Shown here in pieces: positions 17,421 through 24,153 of a DNA stretch of 26,659 bases (position 1 is its first letter; every line of letters begins with the position of its first letter). This stretch comes from an uncultured Clostridia bacterium (GTDB taxonomy: Bacteria; Bacillota; Clostridia; TANB77; CAG-508). The stretch spans positions 1 through 26,659 of the forward strand of contig CAKPOA010000018.1 in assembly GCA_934169575.1 (NCBI GenBank), given 5' to 3'. A program made the translations under genes and the position numbers. The notes below the pieces were generated by a model. That model was not told the origin of the DNA. It ran no database searches and saw only the letters and a list, made by a program, of their open reading frames with translations.

Positions 17421-18785
17421 TTGAAAAATGAACGAAATAAAATAAAAGAAAAACCAAAGAAGAAACATAAAATATTAAGAACTATATTAAGAGTTATAAT
17501 AATAATAATTATATTAATTGTATTATTTGTAGGAGGCTTTGTAGGATATAGTGTGTACAAAAATGGGTGGGGGCTAAAATCATTACTACAAACAGCTGTA
17601 GGAACATCAGAAGAAGAAATGCAAAATCTAGGAGAATTTAAAGTATTAATCTTAGGTGTTAGTGAAGATATATCTGCTGCTTTAACTGATACAATAATGA
17701 TAGCATCATATAATCCACAAACACAAAAAGCAATATTACTTTCTGTTCCTAGAGATACATTTGTAGGAAAAAGTAAAACAAGTGCTACATCATATGATAA
17801 AATAAATGCAATATATCAAAAAGGCGGAGCAGAGGAAACTTTAAAAAGAGTTAATGATTTAACAGGTTTAAATATAGAATATTATGTTGTAATAAGTAAT
17901 AATGCTTTAGTAGAATTAGTTAATGAAATAGGTGGAGTACAATTTGATGTACCTATGGATATGAATTATGATAGTGCTAATCAAGATTTGCACATACATT
18001 TAAAAGCAGGTGAACAAAAACTTAATGGTGAGCAAGCAGAAGGCTTAGTTAGATTTAGAAAAAATAATAATGGAACTTCATATTCTCATGAATATGGTAG
18101 TGATGATTATGGAAGAATGAAAACACAAAGAGATTTTATAAAAGCAGTTGCTGAACAAACATTAAAAGCTAAGAATATTACTAAAGTAGGTAATTTGATT
18201 GATATTGTAAAAGAAAATGTTACAACAAACATAACAGATTGGAATACTGTTAAAAAATATATACCATCTGCAGTTGATTTTAATATGGATAATTTGGAAA
18301 CAGCAGCAGTACCTGGTGAATCTGCGAGAATTCCAGCAAAAACTGGATTATGGTTTTTCTTAGCAGATGAAGTACAAACAAAACAATTAGTAACAGAATT
18401 ATTTGCAGAAGAAAATGGAGAAAGTCAAAATAATACAAATACAAATTTAAACAATGTTGCTAATCAAAATACTGTAGAAAAAAATACAATAACTAATAAT
18501 AGTACAAGCACAACAACAAGTAATATAAATATTGAGGTTTTAAATGGTAGTGGTGATTCAAAATCATTAACAGAAGTTACAAAATTATTAAAATCTAAAG
18601 GATATACAGTATATAAAACAGGAACAACAACTAGTACTTCAAAAACAACAATTATAAATAAATCAGGAATTGCAGATGATACAATTTCAGATGTGAAAAA
18701 AGCTTTAGGAAAAGGAATTATATCTAGTAGTTCTTCAAATGCAAATAAAGCTGATATAACAATAATTATAGGAAAAGATTATTAA
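17421..18785 (+). CDS. LytR-CpsA-Psr (LCP) family cell-wall polymer transferase with LytR_C domain
   Basis: A 454-residue protein. A very basic N-terminus and one membrane segment (about residues 22-45) precede an extracellular LCP domain with FKVLILGVSED, LTDTIMIASYNPQ, LLSVPRDTFVG (the Arg-Asp pair that contacts polyprenyl phosphate), NAIYQKGG and YGRMKTQRDFIKAV. LCP enzymes move teichoic acids or capsular polymers from undecaprenyl phosphate to peptidoglycan. After a Ser/Thr/Asn linker (about residues 335-370) comes a LytR_C-type domain, NIEVLNGSG...KGYTVYKTG. AGGAG at 17408-17412 fits the TTG at 17421; the GTG at 17412 overlaps it. The gene has its own promoter and ends at a terminator shared with the gene facing it. 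Confidence 0.92.
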   Translation: MKNERNKIKEKPKKKHKILRTILRVIIIIIILIVLFVGGFVGYSVYKNGWGLKSLLQTAVGTSEEEMQNLGEFKVLILGVSEDISAALTDTIMIASYNPQTQKAILLSVPRDTFVGKSKTSATSYDKINAIYQKGGAEETLKRVNDLTGLNIEYYVVISNNALVELVNEIGGVQFDVPMDMNYDSANQDLHIHLKAGEQKLNGEQAEGLVRFRKNNNGTSYSHEYGSDDYGRMKTQRDFIKAVAEQTLKAKNITKVGNLIDIVKENVTTNITDWNTVKKYIPSAVDFNMDNLETAAVPGESARIPAKTGLWFFLADEVQTKQLVTELFAEENGESQNNTNTNLNNVANQNTVEKNTITNNSTSTTTSNINIEVLNGSGDSKSLTEVTKLLKSKGYTVYKTGTTTSTSKTTIINKSGIADDTISDVKKALGKGIISSSSSNANKADITIIIGKDY

Positions 18786-18790
18786 AAAAT

Positions 18791-18818
18791 AGGGGATTAC
18801 TTTTTTAAGTAATCTCCT
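18791..18818. terminator. Bidirectional terminator between the LCP and carboxypeptidase genes
   Basis: AGGGGATTACTT (18791-18802) and AAGTAATCTCCT (18807-18818) form a 12-bp stem with one wobble and a TTTT loop, between convergent genes. Confidence 0.75.
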
Positions 18819-18826
18819 AAATAAAA

Positions 18827-19903
18827 TTATTCATCTTCATTTTTTTGTATTTTTATATTTATAAATAAAATTATAGAAACAAATATAAGAATTACAGAAA
18901 CTAAAATCATCAAAATTACTGGCATAAAATAATCACTTTTTATAAAATCATTTATAGATGATTTATTATCTATATTTTCATTTGGTATTTCTGTTTTAAC
19001 ATTTTTTGTAGTTGCATTATTTTTAATATTTTGATTTTCTTTATTTTCATTTGTAGTTTTTATCAAAGGTAATTGTGTATATCCATATTCAAATAATTTA
19101 TCTAAATCAGAATATCTATCATCAAGATGCGGTGAATATAGTAAAACTGCGATTAATTCCATATCATCTTTTTTACAAGCAGATATTATGCAATTTTTTG
19201 CTTGTGATGTATACCCAGTTTTTATTCCTATGCAATCATTTCTATAATATTTTGAGTTGGATAAAATTGAGTCATTTGTATTTCTAAAAACTCTTTTTTC
19301 AAATTTATTTGTTGCAGGAATTGTGCAACTTTCCATAGAAACTATTTTTCTAAAAATTTGATTTTGCATACAGTATTTTGAAATAATTGCTAAATCTGAA
19401 GATGTAGAATAATGGTTCTCATCTTGAATTCCATTTGTGTTTGTAAAATGTGTATTTTTGCAACCTAATTCTTGAGATTTTTGATTCATTAATTCAACAA
19501 AACTGTCAATTGAACCTGAAATATATTCTGCCAATACATTTGCAGAATCATTTGCAGAATGTATTAATAATGTTTTAAGCAAATCTTGCACAGATATTTC
19601 TTCACCTTCTGATAAATATGCTGTTGAATATCCACTTGGTATGTGTTCTATTGCAGTTTTACTTACAGTTGCTATATCATTTAAATTTCCTTTTTCTATT
19701 GTTAAAATTGCTGTTAAAACTTTTGTTGTACTTGCTGGATACATTTGTTTATTTGAGTTTTTTTCATAAATTACAGTTCCCGTTTTACTATCTATTAATA
19801 TTGCAGATTCTGATGCTAAGTCTATTTCCTCTGCATAACTTATTGTTGCAATTAATATAAACATAATTGATAATATTATAATTCGTATTTTATTGAATTT
19901 CAT
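18827..19903 (-). CDS. D-alanyl-D-alanine carboxypeptidase (DacF/PBP5 family, peptidase S11)
   Basis: A 358-residue penicillin-binding protein that trims the terminal D-Ala from peptidoglycan stem peptides. A signal peptide (residues 1-24, ending SYA) precedes the catalytic domain with Ser58-x-x-Lys61 (ASTTK), Ser116-Ala-Asn118 and the KTG motif at 228-230 (GIKTGYTS). DacF and PBP5 normally carry a beta-rich C-terminal domain and an amphipathic anchor. Here the region after about residue 265 is only a polar linker and then a true membrane segment (about residues 325-349) with a basic, acidic-ended tail. The protein thus lacks the usual stalk domain and is anchored at its C-terminus. TGGAGG precedes the ATG, with a promoter just upstream. 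Confidence 0.93.
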   Translation of the reverse strand: MKFNKIRIIILSIMFILIATISYAEEIDLASESAILIDSKTGTVIYEKNSNKQMYPASTTKVLTAILTIEKGNLNDIATVSKTAIEHIPSGYSTAYLSEGEEISVQDLLKTLLIHSANDSANVLAEYISGSIDSFVELMNQKSQELGCKNTHFTNTNGIQDENHYSTSSDLAIISKYCMQNQIFRKIVSMESCTIPATNKFEKRVFRNTNDSILSNSKYYRNDCIGIKTGYTSQAKNCIISACKKDDMELIAVLLYSPHLDDRYSDLDKLFEYGYTQLPLIKTTNENKENQNIKNNATTKNVKTEIPNENIDNKSSINDFIKSDYFMPVILMILVSVILIFVSIILFINIKIQKNEDE

Positions 19904-19924
19904 TTTTTGCCTCCATTCTACAAT

Positions 19925-19953
19925 AATATATAATATTTTGCTTTTTAATGCAA
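19925..19953 (-). promoter_or_regulatory. Sigma-A promoter of the carboxypeptidase gene
   Basis: On the minus strand, TTGCAT (19953-19948), a 17-nt spacer and TATATT (19930-19925), about 20 nt before the ATG. Confidence 0.65.
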
Positions 19954-19986
19954 TATTTTTTTGTAATTTAATTAAATTTTTGTATA

Positions 19987-20060
19987 TAATCAGCCTTAAA
20001 GTAATTTGAGTTTGAATATTTACATTTTATTATTCAAGTAATAAAATTAAGTACTGATTA
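19987..20060 (+). repeat. Imperfect inverted repeat upstream of the comEA-like gene
   Basis: TAATCAG-CTTAA (19987-19998) faces TTAAGTACTGATTA (20047-20060), with an inner TTGAATA/TATTCAA hairpin. It lies right before the ribosome binding site of the next gene and could be a leader structure or a decayed repeat. There is no T-run. Confidence 0.35.
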
Positions 20061-20080
20061 AAATATCGAAAGGAGTATTT

Positions 20081-20698
20081 ATGATTAATTTTATAAAAGA
20101 AAAGAAAACTATAATTTTTATTATTTTAATTATAATAATTTTAATAGGAAAAAATATATATAATTCTACACAAAAATATAATAATAATGTAGATGTAAAT
20201 CAAGTAGTTGTAAATGAAACAAAAGATGAAAAGGAAATTGAAGAAAAAATAATAGCTGTTCATATTACAGGTGCAATTAAAAATGCAGGTGTGATAAGGA
20301 TAGAGGAGAATAGTAGAATAGAAGATGTAATCGAAAAAGCAGGCGGACTTACTGAAGATGCAGATATTACAAATGTGAATTTAGCTTTTATTGTTGAAGA
20401 TGGTGTGAAAATAAGAATACCAAGTACAAATGATAAAGATAAAATAGATATTGTTACAGAAAGTAGTGGGAGCGAAGTTATAGATGGAAATGATGAAACC
20501 TCAAAAGGTTTAATTAATATTAATAAGGCATCTCAAGCAGAACTTGAAACTTTGAATGGAATTGGCCCATCTTTAGCTTTAAAAATAATTGAGTATAGAG
20601 AACAAAATGGAAAGTTTAAGACAATAAGTGATATTAAAAATGTTTCTGGAATAGGTGAAAATAAATTTAATAATATTAGGGATTTTATAGATGTTTAA
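20081..20698 (+). CDS. comEA: ComEA-like DNA-binding protein (SLBB plus helix-hairpin-helix)
   Basis: A 205-residue protein with an N-terminal membrane segment (about residues 7-24), an SLBB domain (about 60-110: VHITGAIKNAGVIRIEE...AGGLTEDAD...VEDGVKIRIPS), a polar linker and a C-terminal pair of helix-hairpin-helix motifs (LININKASQAELETLNGIGPSLALKII and ISDIKNVSGIG). This is the domain order of ComEA, which binds double-stranded DNA at the cell surface during natural uptake. No comEC or comEB lies beside it here, so competence cannot be inferred from this gene alone. AAGGAG precedes the ATG by 7 nt. Confidence 0.9.
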   Translation: MINFIKEKKTIIFIILIIIILIGKNIYNSTQKYNNNVDVNQVVVNETKDEKEIEEKIIAVHITGAIKNAGVIRIEENSRIEDVIEKAGGLTEDADITNVNLAFIVEDGVKIRIPSTNDKDKIDIVTESSGSEVIDGNDETSKGLININKASQAELETLNGIGPSLALKIIEYREQNGKFKTISDIKNVSGIGENKFNNIRDFIDV

Positions 20699-20747
20699 GA
20701 AAAAAACAAATAAGATTATATTCACAAGATGAAATGGAAAAAATGGC

Positions 20748-20778
20748 AAGGAGATCACTTAAAAAGTGACCTCCTTTT
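20748..20778. terminator. Bidirectional terminator between comEA and thymidylate kinase
   Basis: AAGGAGATCACTT (20748-20760) and AAGTGACCTCCTT (20764-20776) pair with one mismatch and are flanked by A- and T-rich tails, between convergent genes. Confidence 0.75.
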
Positions 20779-20780
20779 AT

Positions 20781-21455
20781 CTAAATATACTTTGCAATTT
20801 CATTATAAATTTCATTGTGAATATCCTCAATACTTCTAATTGTATTATCTTTCACACATTTGATTTCACACCAATTATATTGTTTAGCAAGAGAACATGC
20901 AGCATTATAGCTTTTGATAAGATATTCGTTATCTTTTTCATGAATATCTTTTTCAGATTGATGAGTAATTTTGTTTTCCCTATCTTTTATAAGTTGTGCA
21001 GAATATTCAGTAGGCATATTTAAGAAAAATACTTTAGTAGGTATAGGTAATCCATATAAATTAAATTCAAAATCCCATAACCAATCTAAAAATTTTTGTC
21101 TTTCTACTGGATCATCAATTTTTCCAGCCTGATGAACCATATTTGCAGTTGTATATCTATCTGCAAGAATTATTCCTCCATCATTATAATATTTATCAAG
21201 TTCGTTGATTTTAAATGTTGCATATCTATCTGCAGCATAAAATGTTGAAGCTATATATGCATTTACATCTGTGGCATTTTTGCCAAATTCGCCTGCTAAA
21301 TACATTTTTACAAGTGATGAGCTATCACTTTCATAATTTGGAAAACTTACTGTTTTAAAATCTATTTTTTCTGCTGTTAATCTTTCACACAATTTTTCAA
21401 ATTGAGTTTGTTTTCCACATCCATCTGTTCCATCTATTGCAAATAATTTTCCCAT
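20781..21455 (-). CDS. tmk: Thymidylate kinase (dTMP kinase)
   Basis: A 224-residue P-loop kinase that makes dTDP from dTMP and ATP. The P-loop GTDGCGKQT spans residues 9-17. FPNYESDSSS follows, then FYAADRY near residue 75 and the DRY motif in GGIILADRYTTAN, all typical of dTMP kinase. The lid region is ENKITHQSEKDIHE. The protein is slightly longer than the usual 205-215 residues. An AAAGGG site precedes the ATG and a strong promoter lies at 21479-21506. It faces comEA and shares its terminator. Confidence 0.9.
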   Translation of the reverse strand: MGKLFAIDGTDGCGKQTQFEKLCERLTAEKIDFKTVSFPNYESDSSSLVKMYLAGEFGKNATDVNAYIASTFYAADRYATFKINELDKYYNDGGIILADRYTTANMVHQAGKIDDPVERQKFLDWLWDFEFNLYGLPIPTKVFFLNMPTEYSAQLIKDRENKITHQSEKDIHEKDNEYLIKSYNAACSLAKQYNWCEIKCVKDNTIRSIEDIHNEIYNEIAKYI

Positions 21456-21478
21456 ATAATCACTACCCTTTCAGTTGA

Positions 21479-21506
21479 ATTATATCATACAAAAAAATAA
21501 TGTCAA
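21479..21506 (-). promoter_or_regulatory. Sigma-A promoter of thymidylate kinase
   Basis: On the minus strand, TTGACA (21506-21501), a 16-nt spacer containing an extended -10 TG, and TATAAT (21484-21479). It diverges from the toxin promoter at 21553. Confidence 0.85.
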
Positions 21507-21552
21507 TATTTTTTTAAGGGATATTTTGATTTGAATTTTATGATTTTTTATA

Positions 21553-21581
21553 TTGATTTATTTTTTATTGTATGTTATACT
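21553..21581 (+). promoter_or_regulatory. Promoter of the small membrane peptide (toxin candidate)
   Basis: TTGATT (21553-21558), 17-nt spacer ending in TGT, TATACT (21576-21581): a full promoter with an extended -10. The transcript would begin near 21588, at the start of the left inverted-repeat block. Confidence 0.8.
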
Positions 21582-21619
21582 GGTTCACATAGGAAATGAT
21601 AATAAGCAGATGTGGTTTT

Positions 21620-21656
21620 GCCACCAATTATACGAATCATCGTAAGAGAGGTGGTG
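21620..21656 (+). promoter_or_regulatory. RBS-sequestering hairpin in the leader of the small peptide
   Basis: CCACC (21621-21625) pairs with GGTGG (21650-21654) of the ribosome binding site, and inside it TACGA (21631-21635) pairs with TCGTA (21640-21644). Folded, the site for initiation at 21657 or 21663 would be hidden. Confidence 0.6.
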
Positions 21657-21776
21657 ATGTTTATGGTTAAAGTAATATTATTTTTTATAATATCATTTAT
21701 GCTATCTTTAACATTAAACGTTGCCTTAGCAGCAGTTCTTTATAAGAACTGGGTTGATAAGCAACTACATAAATAA
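21657..21776 (+). CDS. Small membrane peptide, type I toxin candidate (39 aa)
   Basis: The frame encodes about 39 residues: a short start (MFMVKV), a hydrophobic helix (about residues 6-27) and a polar, basic tail YKNWVDKQLHK containing a tryptophan. One membrane helix followed by a charged tail with Trp is the plan of Fst/Ldr-type type I toxins, though I see no direct sequence match. ATG 21657 and ATG 21663 are both possible; the site AGAGGTGG fits either. The leader hides the ribosome binding site in a hairpin. The gene has its own promoter and a 14-bp terminator hairpin starting right at the stop codon. A convergent antisense RNA covers the 3' end. Expression as a toxin is inference; a harmless small membrane protein is the alternative. 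Confidence 0.65.
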   Translation: MFMVKVILFFIISFMLSLTLNVALAAVLYKNWVDKQLHK

Positions 21777-21863
21777 AAAAACTCACATCTGTAAATTTGA
21801 CGATTTAGATGTGAGTTTTTATGTCTATTCGGCAAAACCACGTTTGTGGATTTGTCATTTCCT
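21771..21863 (-). ncRNA. Predicted antisense RNA (antitoxin candidate), about 90 nt
   Basis: It is predicted from a consensus promoter (21870-21898, minus) and the shared terminator. Its 3' half is fully complementary to the end of the peptide mRNA through the terminator stem and loop. Its 5' half starts AGGAAATGA, contains the hairpin CCACAAACGTGG, and shares both blocks with the 5' end of the peptide mRNA. Convergent RNAs meeting at one terminator is the layout of the pAD1 par (fst) system. Confidence 0.6.
21777..21820. terminator. Bidirectional terminator shared by the peptide mRNA and the antisense RNA
   Basis: AAAAACTCACATCT (21777-21790) and AGATGTGAGTTTTT (21807-21820) form a perfect 14-bp stem with a 16-nt loop. 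Runs of T follow on the plus strand and a longer run on the minus strand. Confidence 0.9.
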
Positions 21864-21869
21864 ATATTT

Positions 21870-21898
21870 ATTATACTAAGTTTTTATTTTTTTGTCAA
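21870..21898 (-). promoter_or_regulatory. Consensus promoter of the antisense RNA
   Basis: On the minus strand TTGACA (21898-21893), 17-nt spacer, TATAAT (21875-21870): both hexamers are perfect. Nothing else lies downstream except the antisense RNA, which is strong evidence that this RNA exists. Confidence 0.85.
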
Positions 21899-21928
21899 TC
21901 ACAATTTTATAAATTTTCCTGTATAAAT

Positions 21929-21960
21929 TTGAAAATATTATTATATTCAATTAATATAAA
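21929..21960 (+). repeat. Direct repeat, left copy (promoter-like)
   Basis: A 32-nt stretch that recurs at 22362-22393 with one difference near its left end; 27 nt (21934-21960) are identical. Both copies read as promoters; this one is TTGAAA, 17 nt, TAATAT (21952-21957). The copies bracket about 400 bp holding a gene fragment and hairpins. Confidence 0.75.
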
Positions 21961-21970
21961 TATAGATTAA

Positions 21971-22243
21971 AAAATTAAATCAACCAGAATTTTAGATGAA
22001 TTAGATAAAATAAAAGATATTCCTATTAACATTCAAAATATAATAGAAAAAGAAAAGAAATATATCGAAAAAATGGAAAAAGAAATTTCTAAAATGAAAC
22101 AAGATAGTATAGTTTTAATAAATCAAATAACTACAATTAGTAAACAAAGGATTTTTAAAGATACTATAAGAAGAAATGTAAAATTATCTACCACTTCACT
22201 GAATTTAATAGATGAACAAATCATAAAGTATTTCACAAAATAA
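21971..22243 (+). pseudogene. Gene fragment without a start codon (87-residue open frame)
   Basis: After an in-frame TAA (21968-21970) the frame stays open to 22243 and reads KIKSTRILDELDKIKDIP, then a charged coiled-coil-like stretch rich in Lys and Glu (IIEKEKKYIEKMEKEISKMK), ending KYFTK. There is no ATG, GTG or TTG with a ribosome binding site; the first ATG (22073) is deep inside and has none. I do not recognise the protein. The promoter-like direct repeat lies just upstream. The first 34 nt of this region recur at 24614-24647 with two differences, so both are probably remnants of one gene family. Confidence 0.5.
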
Positions 22244-22247
22244 AAGA

Positions 22248-22270
22248 GGAGAGTTGCTATTGAACTCTCC
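22248..22270 (+). terminator. Hairpin after the gene fragment, probable terminator
   Basis: GGAGAGTT (22248-22255) and AACTCTCC (22263-22270) form a perfect 8-bp stem. The following AAAATCTTTT is a weak T-tract. Another palindrome, TACTAC-ATAA-GTAGTA, lies at about 22292-22307 within CTCCCG...GAGGG. The rest of 22271-22534 has no gene. Confidence 0.55.
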
Positions 22271-22361
22271 AAAATCTTTTAGGCTCCCGTCTTACTACAT
22301 AAGTAGTAGAGGGTTAAGTTAAATATATTTTAACATATAATATCTAACTTGTCAAATAATT

Positions 22362-22393
22362 TTGACAATATTATTATATTCAATTAATATAAA
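22362..22393 (+). repeat. Direct repeat, right copy (promoter-like)
   Basis: Partner of 21929-21960. Here it reads TTGACA (22362-22367), 17 nt, TAATAT (22385-22390), a good sigma-A promoter that could serve the SplB-like gene about 140 nt downstream. Confidence 0.7.
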
Positions 22394-22534
22394 ATTTATG
22401 TATAAAATAGATATTAAAAAATATTTTTAAAAGATATTATAAATGAAAATATTTCGAATATAAATTAATTTTTGGGAAAGCATACTCATAGATCGACTTA
22501 AAAACGGTTTATAAGTAAAAATGGAGATGAGGAT

Positions 22535-23545
22535 ATGTTTAAACCAAATGCTATTTATTATGAAAAGGGAATAGAAGAATATAGGCTGGGAAAAGAATTA
22601 TTAGATAAATATAAAAATATACCAAAATTTGAAATAGAAAATCATAATAATATAGAGGAAATGAGAAAAAAAGAAAATAAAGAATTTGTAAATATGAAAA
22701 AAAATTTAATTATAGGGACAAGAAAAACACATAAATATGCTGAAAATCACAAAGTGTCTGATTATCTTGTTCCATATACATCATCAGGTTGCACAGCAAT
22801 GTGTCTTTATTGTTATTTAGTTTGTAACTATAATAAATGTGCATATTTGAGATTGTTTGTAAACAGAGAGCAGATGTTAGAAAAAATTATCAAAACTGCA
22901 AATAAGGAATATGAAATTTCAGGAAAAGAAAAAGTTTTTGAAATTGGAAGTAACAGTGATTTAATTCTCGAAAATACAATTACAAATAATTTGAAATGGA
23001 CAATAGAAAGTTTTGCAAATACAGAGCATGGAATTTTGACATTTCCTACAAAGTTTGATATGGTTGATGATATTTTAGATTTAAAACATAATAACAAAAT
23101 AATTGTTAGAATGAGTGTAAATCCAGAATATATAATTAATAAAATTGAGATTGGAACATCAAGATTGTCAAAAAGAATTCAAGCTATAAATAAATTAAAA
23201 GATGCAGGATATAAAGTTGGAATTTTAATTGCACCTGTGATTATGTTAGATAACTGGAGAGAAATGTATGAACAATTAATTATCACATTATATAACGAAC
23301 TTTCTGATAGTGTAAAAAAAGATGTATTTTTTGAAGTAATATTTATGACTTATAGCTATATTCATACTAAAATTAATGAAGAGGCTTTTCCAAATTCTAT
23401 TAATTTGTATAATAAAGAGTTGATGGCAGTTAGAGGAAAGGGAAAATATACGTATAATCAAAAAGCTAGGGAAGAAGGAGAAGATTTTTTGAAAAGTCTA
23501 CTAAAAAAGTATTTTCCTGAAAGTAAAATTATATATTTTAGTTAA
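22535..23545 (+). CDS. Spore photoproduct lyase family radical SAM protein
   Basis: A 336-residue protein, the length of SplB. The radical SAM cluster motif is CTAMCLYC (Cys86, Cys90, Cys93), set in YTSSGC...CYL as in SplB. SplB uses S-adenosylmethionine to split the spore photoproduct, a UV-made thymine dimer, during germination. The second hallmark is altered: Bacillus SplB has an H-donor cysteine in the segment FEAxCTSD, and the matching segment here is FEIGSNSD, with Ser139 where the cysteine is expected. Extra cysteines at 97 and 102 lie near the cluster. Either a related chemistry or a family variant is possible. GGAG lies 8 nt before the ATG. It stands alone in an accessory stretch. 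Confidence 0.8.
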   Translation: MFKPNAIYYEKGIEEYRLGKELLDKYKNIPKFEIENHNNIEEMRKKENKEFVNMKKNLIIGTRKTHKYAENHKVSDYLVPYTSSGCTAMCLYCYLVCNYNKCAYLRLFVNREQMLEKIIKTANKEYEISGKEKVFEIGSNSDLILENTITNNLKWTIESFANTEHGILTFPTKFDMVDDILDLKHNNKIIVRMSVNPEYIINKIEIGTSRLSKRIQAINKLKDAGYKVGILIAPVIMLDNWREMYEQLIITLYNELSDSVKKDVFFEVIFMTYSYIHTKINEEAFPNSINLYNKELMAVRGKGKYTYNQKAREEGEDFLKSLLKKYFPESKIIYFS

Positions 23546-23564
23546 AATAATAATGAAAACTGTA

Positions 23565-23593
23565 TTGACAAAGTGAGGAGAATTATATAAAAT
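23565..23593 (+). promoter_or_regulatory. Sigma-A promoter of the DHFR gene
   Basis: TTGACA (23565-23570), 17-nt spacer, TAAAAT (23588-23593), 24 nt before the start codon. Confidence 0.75.
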
Positions 23594-23617
23594 GTAGAAA
23601 AAATAGAAGGTGAAAAT

Positions 23618-24145
23618 ATGTTAAGTATTATAGTTGCAAAATCAAAAAATAATGTTATAGGAAAAGATAATAGGTTAATTTGGTATTTGCCAGATGATTT
23701 AAAAAGATTTAAACGAATAACAACAAACCATAATATAATTATGGGAAGAAAAACATTTGAGTCATTAGGAAAAATATTACCAAATAGATATCATATAGTA
23801 TTAAGTAAAGATAAAAATTTCAGAATTGAAAGCACGCAAGTTAAAGTTATAAATGATATTTCTCTACTAGATAAATATATAGAAAGTGATGAGGAAAATT
23901 TTGTTATAGGTGGTGCATCAATATATAAAATTCTTATGCCATATTGTAAAAAAATGTATATTACTCAAATAGAAGAAAATTTTGATGGAGATGCTTTTTT
24001 CCCTGAAATAGATGAAAATATGTGGAAAATAGTTAGCAGGCAAAAAGGAATAAAAGATGAAAAAAACAAATATGATTATGAATATTTGATATATGAAAAA
24101 AAGATAGAAAATTGCAATAGTAAAAAAATGGTAGAAGAAAAGTGA
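23618..24145 (+). CDS. folA: Dihydrofolate reductase
   Basis: A 175-residue enzyme that reduces dihydrofolate to tetrahydrofolate with NADPH. Motifs in order: IVAKSKNNVIGKDNRLIWYLPDDLKRFK with the catalytic acid in LPDD (Asp27), IIMGRKTFESLG with the NADPH-binding GRKT, LPNRYHIVLSKD, FVIGGASIYKIL with the conserved GG, and FDGDAFFPEI. The last 15 residues are an extra polar tail. Tyr23 replaces the more usual His in the WHLP segment. No thymidylate synthase gene is adjacent, although tmk is about 2.2 kb upstream. AGAAGGTG precedes the ATG. The Fic remnant starts 8 nt after the stop codon and would be co-transcribed. Confidence 0.95.
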   Translation: MLSIIVAKSKNNVIGKDNRLIWYLPDDLKRFKRITTNHNIIMGRKTFESLGKILPNRYHIVLSKDKNFRIESTQVKVINDISLLDKYIESDEENFVIGGASIYKILMPYCKKMYITQIEENFDGDAFFPEIDENMWKIVSRQKGIKDEKNKYDYEYLIYEKKIENCNSKKMVEEK

Positions 24146-24153
24146 GGAAAAAG

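Larger units (their letters stand above)
21589..21865. repeat. Inverted-repeat blocks bounding the toxin/antisense locus
   Basis: Left blocks ATAGGAAATGA (21589-21599) and GTGGTTTTGCC (21612-21622) recur as exact reverse complements at 21855-21865 and 21831-21841. The spacers between blocks are 12 and 13 nt and differ in sequence. Each pair lies just downstream of an inward-reading promoter, so both RNAs begin with the same two blocks. Confidence 0.85.

Noticed and set aside
22278..22312. Palindrome CTCCCG...TACTAC-ATAA-GTAGTA...GAGGG thought to be an IS200/IS605 right-end hairpin
   Set aside because: No transposase or TnpB remnant could be recognised beside it, and the 87-residue fragment shows no TnpB motifs.
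22456..22487. Possible sigma-G promoter before the SplB-like gene (GAATA ... CATACTC)
   Set aside because: The spacing is about 20 nt rather than 17-18 and the -10 is imperfect. The sigma-A-like promoter at 22362 is a better candidate.
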